From Chloroflexota bacterium (GTDB lineage: Bacteria; Chloroflexota; Dormibacteria; Aeolococcales; Aeolococcaceae): a stretch of DNA of 8,233 nucleotides. The DNA is taken from contig VBHE01000031.1 in NCBI GenBank assembly GCA_005889515.1, positions 1 to 8,233 of the forward strand, written 5' to 3'. The notes beneath the pieces are model-generated. The model was not told the origin of the DNA and did not search any database. It saw only the letters and a list, made by a program, of their open reading frames with translations. Made by a program: the position numbers and the translations under genes. This document shows, in pieces, positions 1 to 6,819 of this stretch (position 1 is the stretch's first letter; each line of letters opens with the position of its first letter).

Positions 1-30
1 CGTCGGTGATCACCCCGAAAACGGGCTCCC

Positions 31-1311
31 TCACCACGGCAGGGTGAGCTGCCTCGAGTCTCCGGCCCTCGCGCTCCCGCGTCGTGACACCGGCGGCAGA
101 GGGGCGACCAGACCCGCGTCTCGGAGAAGGTCCGCGGGATCGCAGCGGGGCGGCTCCCGCAGGACCCAGGTGTCGCCCTCGTCGCGGAGCAGGTACCAGC
201 ACCGGTCCCGGCCCAACCGCAGCTGGACCTGCCGCTCAACGCACGTGACCAGGTTCTGACGGCTCCTCACCGGGCCCAGCCGCGTCAGCGCGGCGATCCC
301 CGGAGTCAGCGATGCTGTGAGCGGAGCCCACGGACGCAGGAGGACGCCGACGCCGGCGGCTCCTCCCGCCCGCCACGCGAGCCCGAGTCGCGCGAGTGTC
401 CAGGCGTCGATGCCCGTGGCGGTGGCGAGGGCGATCAGGGCGGCCTGGTCGTCGATCAGGGGGCCGACGCGCCGGGCGAGGTCGGTGTCCGCATCCAGGC
501 CGAGAGCGGCGTCGCCCCCCTCCGTCGCGAGCTCCCAGGCGCGGCGTGCCGCGTCGACGGCGAGGGCATGGACGTCCCCGGGCCGGATCGTGCGCGCGGC
601 TCCGGGGCGTGCGGGAAGGGTCTCGAGCACTCCCGGCCGCTCCGGCAGGGGCATGGGCGCCGGCAGCGGGGCGGGCACGCGCACGAACGCGGACACGATG
701 TCGACGCCGGGATCCACCGGGGTGCGCGCCGCCCTGCTCCGGTTGCGGATCGCGCGCCGGCGCACGGCTCCGACGAGGTCGGTGTCGTGGCCACGCAGGT
801 CGAGGAGCGTCGCCGGCCGGCCGTCGATGGTGTGCGCGGCGACGTACCAGACGGCCGCCGCGTGGCTGCAGATCGCACCCCAGGTCGAGCAGCTGCAGGC
901 GAGCCGAACCTCGGTCGGCGCCGGGATCAGGCAGTCGATGCCCCCCGCCGCGGCCACCACCTCATCGGGGAGCTCGCCGTCGAGGACGTCCGCGAGGAGC
1001 TGGGGAGCCCGGGCCATCGCGTCGACGGCACCCCGCCAGGCGGGGTGCCCGAGGCGCTCGACGCGCAGCAGCACCGCCTGGGTGCCGTCGCCGGAGCCGC
1101 CGTCCACCCGGGCCGACACGTGTCCGGGCGCCCAGGTCAGGACCCCGACCGCGCCGTTCTCGGCGAGCTCGCGCCCACGGTCGAGGGTGGACAGCTCGCG
1201 TCCGGGTTGGATCCGCAGGCGTGCCAGCCACGCCGCTCCCAGGGGGGTCGCACCCACCCTGGCTCCGTGCTGGATCACGCTGCGGTCGCGCACGCGGGGC
1301 CGGCGGCTCAT
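31..1311 (-). CDS. SWIM zinc-finger protein, partner of the SNF2 helicase
   Basis: Predicted 426-aa cytoplasmic protein. It carries a SWIM zinc-finger signature, CxCx6CxH, at C139, C141, C148 and H150, expected to bind one Zn ion and to act in DNA or protein binding. The remainder is Ala/Arg-rich. Near the C terminus (about 363-400) is a segment with aromatic residues (WYLLRDEGDTWVL) that looks beta-rich, of a kind I associate with bacterial SWIM proteins. No catalytic motif is visible. The ATG at 1311 overlaps the stop of the helicase gene as ATGA, which suggests translational coupling and fixes the start; the frame stays open upstream, but that part is antisense-like low-complexity sequence inside the helicase gene. 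Adjacent SNF2 and SWIM genes are known in Bacillus (ywqA/ywqB) and Mycobacterium (Rv2101 helZ/Rv2102). The domain call is firm; the biological role is not known. Confidence 0.9.
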   Translation of the reverse strand: MSRRPRVRDRSVIQHGARVGATPLGAAWLARLRIQPGRELSTLDRGRELAENGAVGVLTWAPGHVSARVDGGSGDGTQAVLLRVERLGHPAWRGAVDAMARAPQLLADVLDGELPDEVVAAAGGIDCLIPAPTEVRLACSCSTWGAICSHAAAVWYVAAHTIDGRPATLLDLRGHDTDLVGAVRRRAIRNRSRAARTPVDPGVDIVSAFVRVPAPLPAPMPLPERPGVLETLPARPGAARTIRPGDVHALAVDAARRAWELATEGGDAALGLDADTDLARRVGPLIDDQAALIALATATGIDAWTLARLGLAWRAGGAAGVGVLLRPWAPLTASLTPGIAALTRLGPVRSRQNLVTCVERQVQLRLGRDRCWYLLRDEGDTWVLREPPRCDPADLLRDAGLVAPLPPVSRRGSARAGDSRQLTLPW

Positions 1312-4058
1312 CGCGGACGCTGCAGCGCGACCAGCTCGGTCAGCTCGGCAGTGGAGAGCTCGGTGAGCCAGGCCTCGCCCGAGCCGATGACGCTGTCGGC
1401 GAGCTCGCGTTTGGATCGGAGCAGGGCGGCGATGCGGTCCTCGACCGTCCCCTCGGCCACCAGCCGGTGCACCTCCACCGGACGATCCTGACCGATGCGG
1501 TGACTCCGGTCGGTCGCCTGGTCCTCGACGGCCGGGTTCCACCACCGGTCGTAGTGCACGACGTGGGTGGCGCGGGTGAGGTTGAGACCGACGCCGCCGG
1601 CGCGGAGCGAGAGCAGGAAGACGGGCGCCTCCCCGTCCTGGAAGCTCTGCACCAGCGCATCGCGCCGCGATGCGGCGACCTGCCCGTGGAGGAAGAGGGT
1701 CCCGATGCCTCGCTCGGCGAGGTGCGCCTCGAGCAGCCGGGCCATCGCCACGTACTGGGTGAACACCAGCGCCGCCTCGCCCTCGGCGACGATGACGTCG
1801 AGCAGTTCGTCGAGGGCTTCGAGCTTGCCCGAACGTCCGCGCAGCGGGCCGCTCTCGCGCAGGTAGTGCGCGGGGTGGTTGCAGATCTGCTTGAGGCCGG
1901 TCAGCAGCTTGAGGACCAGCCCACGCCGCTGGATCCCGGTGGTGTCCTGGATGGTGGCGATGGTCTCGCGCACCATCGCCTCGTAGAGGCTCGCCTGCTC
2001 GGTGGACAGGGGCACGATCACGTCGAGCTCGGTCTTCGGCGGCAGCTCCGGCGCGACGTCGGGATCGCTCTTGGTGCGCCGGAGCAGGAAGGGCCGGACC
2101 AGCCGGGCGAAGTGCGCCGCGGTGGCGGCGTCGCCGTCCTGCTCGACGGGGGCCGCCACCCGGCGCTGAAAGGTCGCGAGCGAGCCCAGCAGCCCGGGGG
2201 TCGTCCAGTCGAGGATCGACCAGAGGTCGAGGAGGCGGTTCTCGACCGGGGTTCCGGTCAGCGCGATCCGCGCCTGTGCCGGGATGCCGCGTAGCTCGCG
2301 CGCGGTGTGCGACTGCGGGTTCTTCGCGTGCTGGGCCTCGTCGGCGACGACCAGGTCCCAGGCGACCTCCGCGAGCTGGGCGCGGTCGCGGCGGGCCACA
2401 CCGTAGGTGGCGAGGACGACCTCCGTCCTCTCGAGCCCCTCGAGGTTGCGGCCCTCGCCGTGGTACCGGCGGACGCGCAGCGAGGGTGCGAAGGTGTGCA
2501 GCTCCCGGGCCCAGTTGCCGAGCAGCGATGCGGGGCAGATCACCAGCATCGGGCCGCGGCCGCGGGCGAGCTGGAGGGCGATCACCTGGATCGTCTTGCC
2601 CAGCCCCATGTCGTCGGCCAGGCAGCCGCCCATCCCCAGCTCGCACATCGCCAGGAGCCAGGCGAGCCCGCGCCGCTGGTAGCCGCGCAGGGTCGCCTGC
2701 AGGCCCTCCGGCTCGACCGCGTCCTGCGGGGCGGTGACCTCGCCGAGCCGCCGGCCGAGGTCGGCGAGTGCCCCCTCGGTCCGAGCCGGGACGATCGCGT
2801 CGCCCACCTCCATCGTCCCGGTCAGGGCGACGGCCAGGGCATCACCGGGCCGCACCCCCTCGCTGGGGCGGCGCCGCAGCCGGTCGACGAGTTGGGCGTC
2901 GACGATGACCCACCCGTCGTGCAGGCGCACGATGCCGCGCCCCCCCTCGATCAGCGCCTCCATCTCCTCGCCGCTGAGCGTGGTCCGGCCGAGGGCGACC
3001 TCCCAGCGGAAGTCGAGCAGCCCCTCGAGGCTGAAGCGCGGCGGCCCGTCCGGCTCCAGCGCCTCGCCAGACCCGACCACCGCGCGAAGCGACAGTGTCC
3101 GCTCGGTCAGCGACGTGGGCCAGCTCACCTCGATGTCGAGGCCCGCGAGTGCGTCGGTGGCGTCGAACAGTGAGTCGAGCTCCTCGCCGGAGAGCTCGAT
3201 GCGCCCCTCTCCCGTCGGCCAGTCGAGGCGTGCCAGGGGCGGCCAGCGCCGGGCCGCCCGGTGGAACGCGAGCGCGAGGTCGAGCTCCGCCGCCGCGAGC
3301 CGGCGCCGCAGTCCGGGTGGCGCGGCACGGAGGTCGGCGGCGTCGATGACGATCGGCGGATCGCCATCACCGCGCAGCTCCAGCACCGCGATGGCGGGGA
3401 TGCCGGACTCCGCGGGGAGGAGGACGCGCAGCCCGAGGGTGATGGGCAGGGTTCGAGCCTCGGGGGCGGAGCTGTCCAGCCACGGCCGCAGGTGCTCGGC
3501 GCTCACCGGCACGGCACTCGAGAGGGCGAGCTCGGGACACACCTGCGCCGCAGCGGCGGTGCGCACCAGCGCGTCGGCGACGGCGTCCCAGCACGCGGTG
3601 ATCAGGTGGCGGGGAGTGTGGAGGCGCCCCGGATCCGTCGGCAGGGGGAGGGCATACGCCCGGGTGGGAAACGCCGCCGCGAGCCGGTCGATCCACTCCT
3701 CCTCGGCGGGACCGAGCGGACCGACACACCAGGCGCCGAAGCCACGCGCGGTCACCGCCGGTCGAAGGTGTCCCCGCGCCACCAGGCCGACCGCCGCGCG
3801 GACGGCGGCCGCCCAGGCGAGCTGGCTCGCCGCCACGCCCGCACCCTCGCGGAGGGCGGTCAGCCAGGGCACCGCAGCCGCGACCGGCAGCATCCGCGCG
3901 GGCATCCGGCGTGGCCGCAGCCCGTCGGCGTCGGGCTGGACGACGTCGACCGTGGTGGCCGTTCCGACTCCGGGCGGGGGCGGGTGCCAGAGGGCGAACG
4001 TCCCCAGGCGCGGCGGGTCGGCGGGAAGGAAGAGGACCTCGCCTCGATGCTCGATCAC
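1308..4058 (-). CDS. SNF2-family DEAD/DEAH-like helicase (HelZ/YwqA type)
   Basis: Predicted 916-aa ATP-dependent DNA translocase. The first 450 residues or so match the N-terminal region typical of HelZ-like bacterial SNF2 proteins (SNF2 helicase-associated domain). The ATPase core follows: Walker A DMGLGKT (483-489), Walker B DEAQ (573-576), motif III TGTPVEN (601-607), LLRRTKSD (658-665), then the second RecA-like lobe with FTQY (766-769), GGVGLNL (821-827) and QATDRSHRIGQ (847-857). All key residues are present, so it should be active. The start is a GTG at 4058 with only a weak GAG-type ribosome site. It lies 39 bp downstream of the oxidoreductase stop and overlaps the SWIM gene by 4 bp. 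The length is a little below mycobacterial HelZ (about 1,000 aa). The role in repair, replication stress or defence is an inference; the family assignment is firm. Confidence 0.95.
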   Translation of the reverse strand: MIEHRGEVLFLPADPPRLGTFALWHPPPPGVGTATTVDVVQPDADGLRPRRMPARMLPVAAAVPWLTALREGAGVAASQLAWAAAVRAAVGLVARGHLRPAVTARGFGAWCVGPLGPAEEEWIDRLAAAFPTRAYALPLPTDPGRLHTPRHLITACWDAVADALVRTAAAAQVCPELALSSAVPVSAEHLRPWLDSSAPEARTLPITLGLRVLLPAESGIPAIAVLELRGDGDPPIVIDAADLRAAPPGLRRRLAAAELDLALAFHRAARRWPPLARLDWPTGEGRIELSGEELDSLFDATDALAGLDIEVSWPTSLTERTLSLRAVVGSGEALEPDGPPRFSLEGLLDFRWEVALGRTTLSGEEMEALIEGGRGIVRLHDGWVIVDAQLVDRLRRRPSEGVRPGDALAVALTGTMEVGDAIVPARTEGALADLGRRLGEVTAPQDAVEPEGLQATLRGYQRRGLAWLLAMCELGMGGCLADDMGLGKTIQVIALQLARGRGPMLVICPASLLGNWARELHTFAPSLRVRRYHGEGRNLEGLERTEVVLATYGVARRDRAQLAEVAWDLVVADEAQHAKNPQSHTARELRGIPAQARIALTGTPVENRLLDLWSILDWTTPGLLGSLATFQRRVAAPVEQDGDAATAAHFARLVRPFLLRRTKSDPDVAPELPPKTELDVIVPLSTEQASLYEAMVRETIATIQDTTGIQRRGLVLKLLTGLKQICNHPAHYLRESGPLRGRSGKLEALDELLDVIVAEGEAALVFTQYVAMARLLEAHLAERGIGTLFLHGQVAASRRDALVQSFQDGEAPVFLLSLRAGGVGLNLTRATHVVHYDRWWNPAVEDQATDRSHRIGQDRPVEVHRLVAEGTVEDRIAALLRSKRELADSVIGSGEAWLTELSTAELTELVALQRPR

Positions 4059-4097
4059 GAGCCGCTCAGCGTACCTGTCGTCAGCCGCCTGGGGGTA

Positions 4098-5210
4098 TCA
4101 GGGTCGAGCTCGAGATGGAGGCCTGCTGATCGCCTCACGCGCGGGCTCGTCGCTCGCGCCCTGGATGACGCGGGCGAGCTCGGCCAGCCGCTCCCGGTCG
4201 GCCTGGTCGCGCACCGCGATCGAGAACTCGACGTCGGTGACGACGTCGCCGAAGCGCTCGAGCAGCCGCTCGGCGACGGTGTCGTGGGTGCCGACGACCA
4301 CGAACTCGGTGAGCACGTCGTCGTCGATCAGCCCGGGGAGCGCCTCCCAGTCCTGCACCTTCGAGAGACGGCTCGCCTCGGTGGCGAGGTCGCCGAGCCC
4401 GAGGTGCGCGAAGGCGGCGCGGTAGCCGGGCGTCGAGGCATAGAAGGCGATCCGCGCCCGTGCGTCGCGGACCTTCACGGCGAGCTCCTCATCGGTCCGC
4501 GCCGAGGCGACGAGCGGCTTCATGCACACCCGGAAGCCGTCGAGCGACCGTCCCGCGCGCGCGGCACCGGTGCGGACCGCCGGCAGCATCACCTCGCGGA
4601 TGTAGGACGGCGTGCACACCGGGTGGGGACGGATCCCGTCGGCGACCTCCCCGGCGACACCGCACATCACCGCGTTGACGGCAGCGAGGTGGATCGGGAT
4701 GCCGGGATGCTCGATCGGGCCCGCGTCGAAGAGCGGGACCATCAGGCTGAGGTCGTAATGGACGCCATGAAAGCGAAGCGGGACGGCGTTCTGCCAGCAG
4801 TCCCACACGGCGCGGACCGCCTGGACGTACTCGCGCATCCACGGCCCTGCCGGCGACCAGGCCATCCCGTAGCGGCGCTCGATGTGGCCGCGCACCTGGC
4901 TCCCGAGACCGAGGGTGAAGCGGCCGCGGGACAGCTTCTGCAGTGTCCACGCGCTCATCGCCGTCACCGTCGGGCTGCGCGGGAAGGCGATCGCCACCGC
5001 CGTCCCCAGACGCAGGCGCTCGGTCGCCTGCGCCGCGAGGGCGAGGACGGTGAACGGGTCGTCCTTGGTCTCCTCGACGACCAGCCCACCGTACCCCACC
5101 TCCTCGAGCAGCCGGGCCATCGGCGCGACGGAGTGGATGTCGAGAGGCGCGTCCGGGGCGCGCAGCCCGGGATCGACCTTGCCGAGGGGGAGCAGCGTCT
5201 CCAGCCGCAT
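4098..5210 (-). CDS. LLM-class F420-dependent oxidoreductase (MSMEG_2256-like)
   Basis: Predicted 370-aa TIM-barrel flavin-type oxidoreductase of the luciferase-like monooxygenase class. Family-typical stretches are EVGYGGLVVEETKDDPF (37-53), ATERLRLGTAVAIAFPRSP (62-80), LSRGRFTLGLGSQVRGHIERR (93-113), the WDCWQN segment (136-141) and GEVADGIRPHP (187-197). These resemble the F420-dependent subfamily typified by Mycobacterium MSMEG_2256 (TIGR03617). The cofactor is inferred from that resemblance and the substrate cannot be read from sequence. The ATG at 5210 is chosen because family homology begins soon after it and an AGGA lies 9 nt upstream; the frame stays open further upstream but that part has no family resemblance. 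It follows the duplicated-domain gene by 74 bp, with a hairpin in the gap, and precedes the helicase by 39 bp. No signal peptide is seen, so it is cytoplasmic. Confidence 0.92.
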   Translation of the reverse strand: MRLETLLPLGKVDPGLRAPDAPLDIHSVAPMARLLEEVGYGGLVVEETKDDPFTVLALAAQATERLRLGTAVAIAFPRSPTVTAMSAWTLQKLSRGRFTLGLGSQVRGHIERRYGMAWSPAGPWMREYVQAVRAVWDCWQNAVPLRFHGVHYDLSLMVPLFDAGPIEHPGIPIHLAAVNAVMCGVAGEVADGIRPHPVCTPSYIREVMLPAVRTGAARAGRSLDGFRVCMKPLVASARTDEELAVKVRDARARIAFYASTPGYRAAFAHLGLGDLATEASRLSKVQDWEALPGLIDDDVLTEFVVVGTHDTVAERLLERFGDVVTDVEFSIAVRDQADRERLAELARVIQGASDEPAREAISRPPSRARP

Positions 5211-5247
5211 GCCGCCGGATCCTAGACGGACCGGCTGCTGAAGCGAG

Positions 5248-5273
5248 GACGGGTCAGGCGGTCCTGGCCCGTC
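5248..5273 (-). terminator. GC-rich hairpin between two co-directional genes
   Basis: GACGGGTCAGG and CCTGGCCCGTC form an 11-bp stem around a 4-nt loop. One position is T-G in plus-strand sense and A-C in the minus transcript. It lies 12 bp past the stop of the duplicated-domain gene. Only a short CTCGCTT follows in the minus transcript, with no true U run, so it may be an attenuator or mRNA-stabilising stem rather than a full terminator. Confidence 0.35.
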
Positions 5274-5284
5274 CCCGCATCGGG

Positions 5285-6001
5285 TCAACGTCGGACGAGC
5301 ACCGCGCGGGAGTCGAAGATCTCGGTGATCCCGGGCACAGGCTGGCTGAAATCGATGAAGGGCGGGAAGAGGTGGCTCAACTCCTCCTTGAACGCGACGT
5401 CGAACGGCTCCCTCGACGCGGCGAAGCGCCGGTTGGCGTCGAAGGGATCGGTGCCTTCGACATAGACGGCGCAGACGGGACCCTCCGGCGTCTGCAGCAG
5501 GGTGACGACCTCGAGACACACGCCGAGCGCCCGCCGTGACGCCGTCATTCCGTCCGAGGAGAACGTCTCCTTCGCCCACGCCCGGCCGCGATCCTCGCTG
5601 CCGGGGATCATCGGCGCGCAGAAGGCCATGCCCCTGCCCCGCTGGGTCACGGCCGGGTCGCCCCACTCGCCCACCACCTCCGGCTCAGGGCCGGGCATCG
5701 GCTGCGTCAGGTCGATCCCGTGGAGGTCGCGAACGGCCTCGACGAAGAAGCGGTCGATCGGGAGGCTGCTCTGCGCGAGCGCGGCGATGGCGTCCGCCAC
5801 GGACCCCGTGGTCTCCTGGTACGCGACGACGAACATGCCCATGGGCGTCTTCTGCAGGTATGCGCGCTCCAGGGTCACCCCGCTGCGCCGGCGGGATTCG
5901 GCGTACTCGGCAGGGTTGGCCGTGAAGTGCTCGGCGATGCTGAGGAGGTCCTTCTCCGTCTTCCCCGGGAGCGCAGGAAAGGGCAGTCCGACTCGCGCCA
6001 T
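5285..6001 (-). CDS. Uncharacterised protein with two tandem copies of a ~105-aa domain
   Basis: Predicted 238-aa soluble protein of unknown function. The two halves (about 7-110 and 126-230) align to each other. Shared marks are RRRSGV (38-42 region) with RRALGV (156-161), LQKTPMG (49-55) with LQTPEG (169-174), Y61/E63 with Y180/E182, PID..F (81-86) with PFD..F (199-204), and IDLTQPMPG (96-104) with IDFSQPVPG (216-224). This points to an internal gene duplication. The size and alternating pattern would suit a dimeric alpha-beta-barrel (ferredoxin-like) domain, which is only a guess. The ATG at 6001 is preferred because GGAGGA stands 7 nt upstream; an in-frame start at 6067 would add 22 unlikely residues. 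It is the first gene of the minus-strand run and sits upstream of the F420-type oxidoreductase, so a shared pathway is possible. No signal peptide or membrane segment is visible. Confidence 0.85.
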   Translation of the reverse strand: MARVGLPFPALPGKTEKDLLSIAEHFTANPAEYAESRRRSGVTLERAYLQKTPMGMFVVAYQETTGSVADAIAALAQSSLPIDRFFVEAVRDLHGIDLTQPMPGPEPEVVGEWGDPAVTQRGRGMAFCAPMIPGSEDRGRAWAKETFSSDGMTASRRALGVCLEVVTLLQTPEGPVCAVYVEGTDPFDANRRFAASREPFDVAFKEELSHLFPPFIDFSQPVPGITEIFDSRAVLVRR

Positions 6002-6062
6002 CGACGTGTCCTCCACACATGATCGATCGCGGGCATCGGCACCGCCCACGCCGCTTCGGGCC

Positions 6063-6094
6063 ATCATCCAATGAGAGACACCGGATCACCCAAT
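6063..6094. repeat. Direct repeat ATCAYCCAAT x2, 22-bp period
   Basis: ATCATCCAAT (6063-6072) and ATCACCCAAT (6085-6094) match at 9 of 10 positions. Their starts are 22 bp apart, about two turns of DNA, so a protein could bind both on one face. They sit 62-93 bp upstream of the duplicated-domain gene start and 148 bp or more upstream of the divergent regulator gene. This is a possible operator; the binding protein is unknown. Confidence 0.4.
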
Positions 6095-6227
6095 AAGTGT
6101 GGGTAAAGACCGATCAAGCGACGGGGTGGCGGCTGCACTGGGCTCGGGGCAGGTTCGCGATCCCGTGGCGTGCGGCGGCGCCCACGACCTGGGCGGTGGT
6201 CGCCACAAGTGCGGCGACGACGCGGCG

Positions 6228-6233
6228 TATCCT
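6228..6233 (+). promoter_or_regulatory. Possible -10 box of a leaderless promoter
   Basis: TATCCT fits TANNNT and lies 8 bp before the GTG at 6242. Transcription would therefore start at or next to the start codon, giving a leaderless mRNA, which is common in high-GC actinobacteria. No clear -35 is seen, and the palindrome at 6230-6248 overlaps the box. Confidence 0.35.
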
Positions 6234-6248
6234 CACGCCACGTGAGGA
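6230..6248. promoter_or_regulatory. 19-bp palindrome over the regulator start (candidate operator)
   Basis: TCCTCACG-CCA-CGTGAGGA is a perfect inverted repeat with 8-bp arms and a 3-bp centre. It overlaps the TATCCT box and covers the GTG at 6242. A homodimeric DNA-binding protein bound here would block transcription, and the gene downstream encodes a likely dimeric DNA-binding protein, so autorepression is the simplest reading. The symmetry is seen directly; the function is inferred. Confidence 0.5.
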
Positions 6249-6799
6249 CGCCCATCGGCGACCGGACGGGGGAACCCGGCTCCGTGGATCCGCCGGCCCT
6301 GGTCGTGAGCACGGTCCGAGGCATGGCGAAGGAGGTCCGCCTCCTCGTCGCCGAGCGGGACGTGCTGCGATCCGAGAACGAGGCGCTCCGGGTCGAGCGC
6401 CAGGACCTGCTCGCCGCGCTCAGGGCGATCAGCCGGCGGCTGGGTCGCCGGGCCGTCGCCACCCTCCCCGCCACTGTGGGGATGGCGAGGACGAGCGAGG
6501 AGCCTGCCCGCCTGCAGCTCGACCCCGCGTCACGCGCCGTCTCCTTCCAGCACCGCGAGGTGCGGCTGGCGCCACGCGAGTTCGAGCTGCTCTCCTACAT
6601 GCTCGACCACCGGGGACAGGCACTCACCCGGGCGGCCCTGCTCCAGGCGATGTTCCCGGCGGCGTGCGGCGAGGATGCGCGGACCCTCAGGGTGCATGTT
6701 CAGGCGGTACGGGCCAAGCTGAGGCGCCTCGGCTCTCTGCCGGTTCAGATCGGCACCCTGCACGGGATCGGATACCGGCTGGATCACCGTGACGATTGA
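6242..6799 (+). CDS. OmpR/PhoB-type winged-helix regulator with leucine zipper, no receiver domain
   Basis: Predicted 185-aa cytoplasmic transcription regulator. Residues 91-182 form an OmpR/PhoB-type effector domain: LDPASRAV, then LAPREFELLSYML, then LTRAALLQAMF, then DARTLRVHVQAVRAKL (recognition-helix region) and GTLHGIGYRL (wing). The usual phospho-acceptor receiver domain is absent. In its place residues 30-68 form a predicted coiled coil with L35, L42, L49, L56 and I63 at exact seven-residue spacing and N46 at an inner position, as in parallel dimeric zippers. It probably dimerises constitutively and does not depend on a histidine kinase. The GTG at 6242 is chosen from the -10-like box and palindrome. 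GTG 6170 would add 24 Arg-rich residues; GTG 6305 and ATG 6323 (Met28) would still keep the zipper. It converges with phoU, with 20 bp between stops. The target genes are unknown; the flanking repeats and the Pho-box-like site are candidates. Confidence 0.8.
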   Translation: MRTPIGDRTGEPGSVDPPALVVSTVRGMAKEVRLLVAERDVLRSENEALRVERQDLLAALRAISRRLGRRAVATLPATVGMARTSEEPARLQLDPASRAVSFQHREVRLAPREFELLSYMLDHRGQALTRAALLQAMFPAACGEDARTLRVHVQAVRAKLRRLGSLPVQIGTLHGIGYRLDHRDD

Positions 6800-6819
6800 T
6801 GGTCTCCCGCCTCTGGCCG

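Larger units (their letters stand above)
6002..6241. promoter_or_regulatory. Divergent intergenic region
   Basis: About 240 bp separate the starts of the minus-strand run and the plus-strand winged-helix gene, so both promoters should lie here. Visible elements are the ATCAYCCAAT direct repeats, the GGAGGA ribosome site at the left edge (minus strand), a minus-strand TTGATC (6112-6117) that could be a -35 but lacks a good -10, and a TATCCT -10-like box (6228-6233, plus strand). The segment around 6061-6120 is AT-richer than the flanks. Confidence 0.5.

Noticed and set aside
14..48. Terminator after the SWIM gene
   Set aside because: The possible stems (CCCG-AAAA-CGGG, and CTCACC/GGTGAG over the stop codon) are only 4-6 bp and lack a real U run.
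396..2294. Long plus-strand open frame opposite the SWIM and helicase genes
   Set aside because: Its product is Arg/Pro/Gly-rich low complexity and it is antisense to two genes with clear motifs; long shadow frames are expected at this GC content.
1312..2646. In-frame upstream extension of the SWIM gene on the minus strand
   Set aside because: The extension lies wholly within the helicase gene in another frame and is Arg/Pro-rich; the ATGA overlap start explains the gene better.
3261..5225. 654-aa plus-strand open frame
   Set aside because: It lies opposite the helicase and oxidoreductase genes, has no recognisable domain and reads as a GC-driven shadow.
5211..5666. In-frame upstream extension of the oxidoreductase gene
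   Set aside because: It overlaps the well-supported duplicated-domain gene in another frame, and family homology starts only after 5210.
6170..6241. Earlier GTG start for the winged-helix regulator
   Set aside because: It would add an Arg-rich stretch with no family resemblance and place the palindrome and -10-like box inside the coding region; it cannot be fully excluded.
6800..6819. Shared bidirectional terminator between the convergent regulator and phoU genes
   Set aside because: The 20-bp gap contains no inverted repeat or T run.
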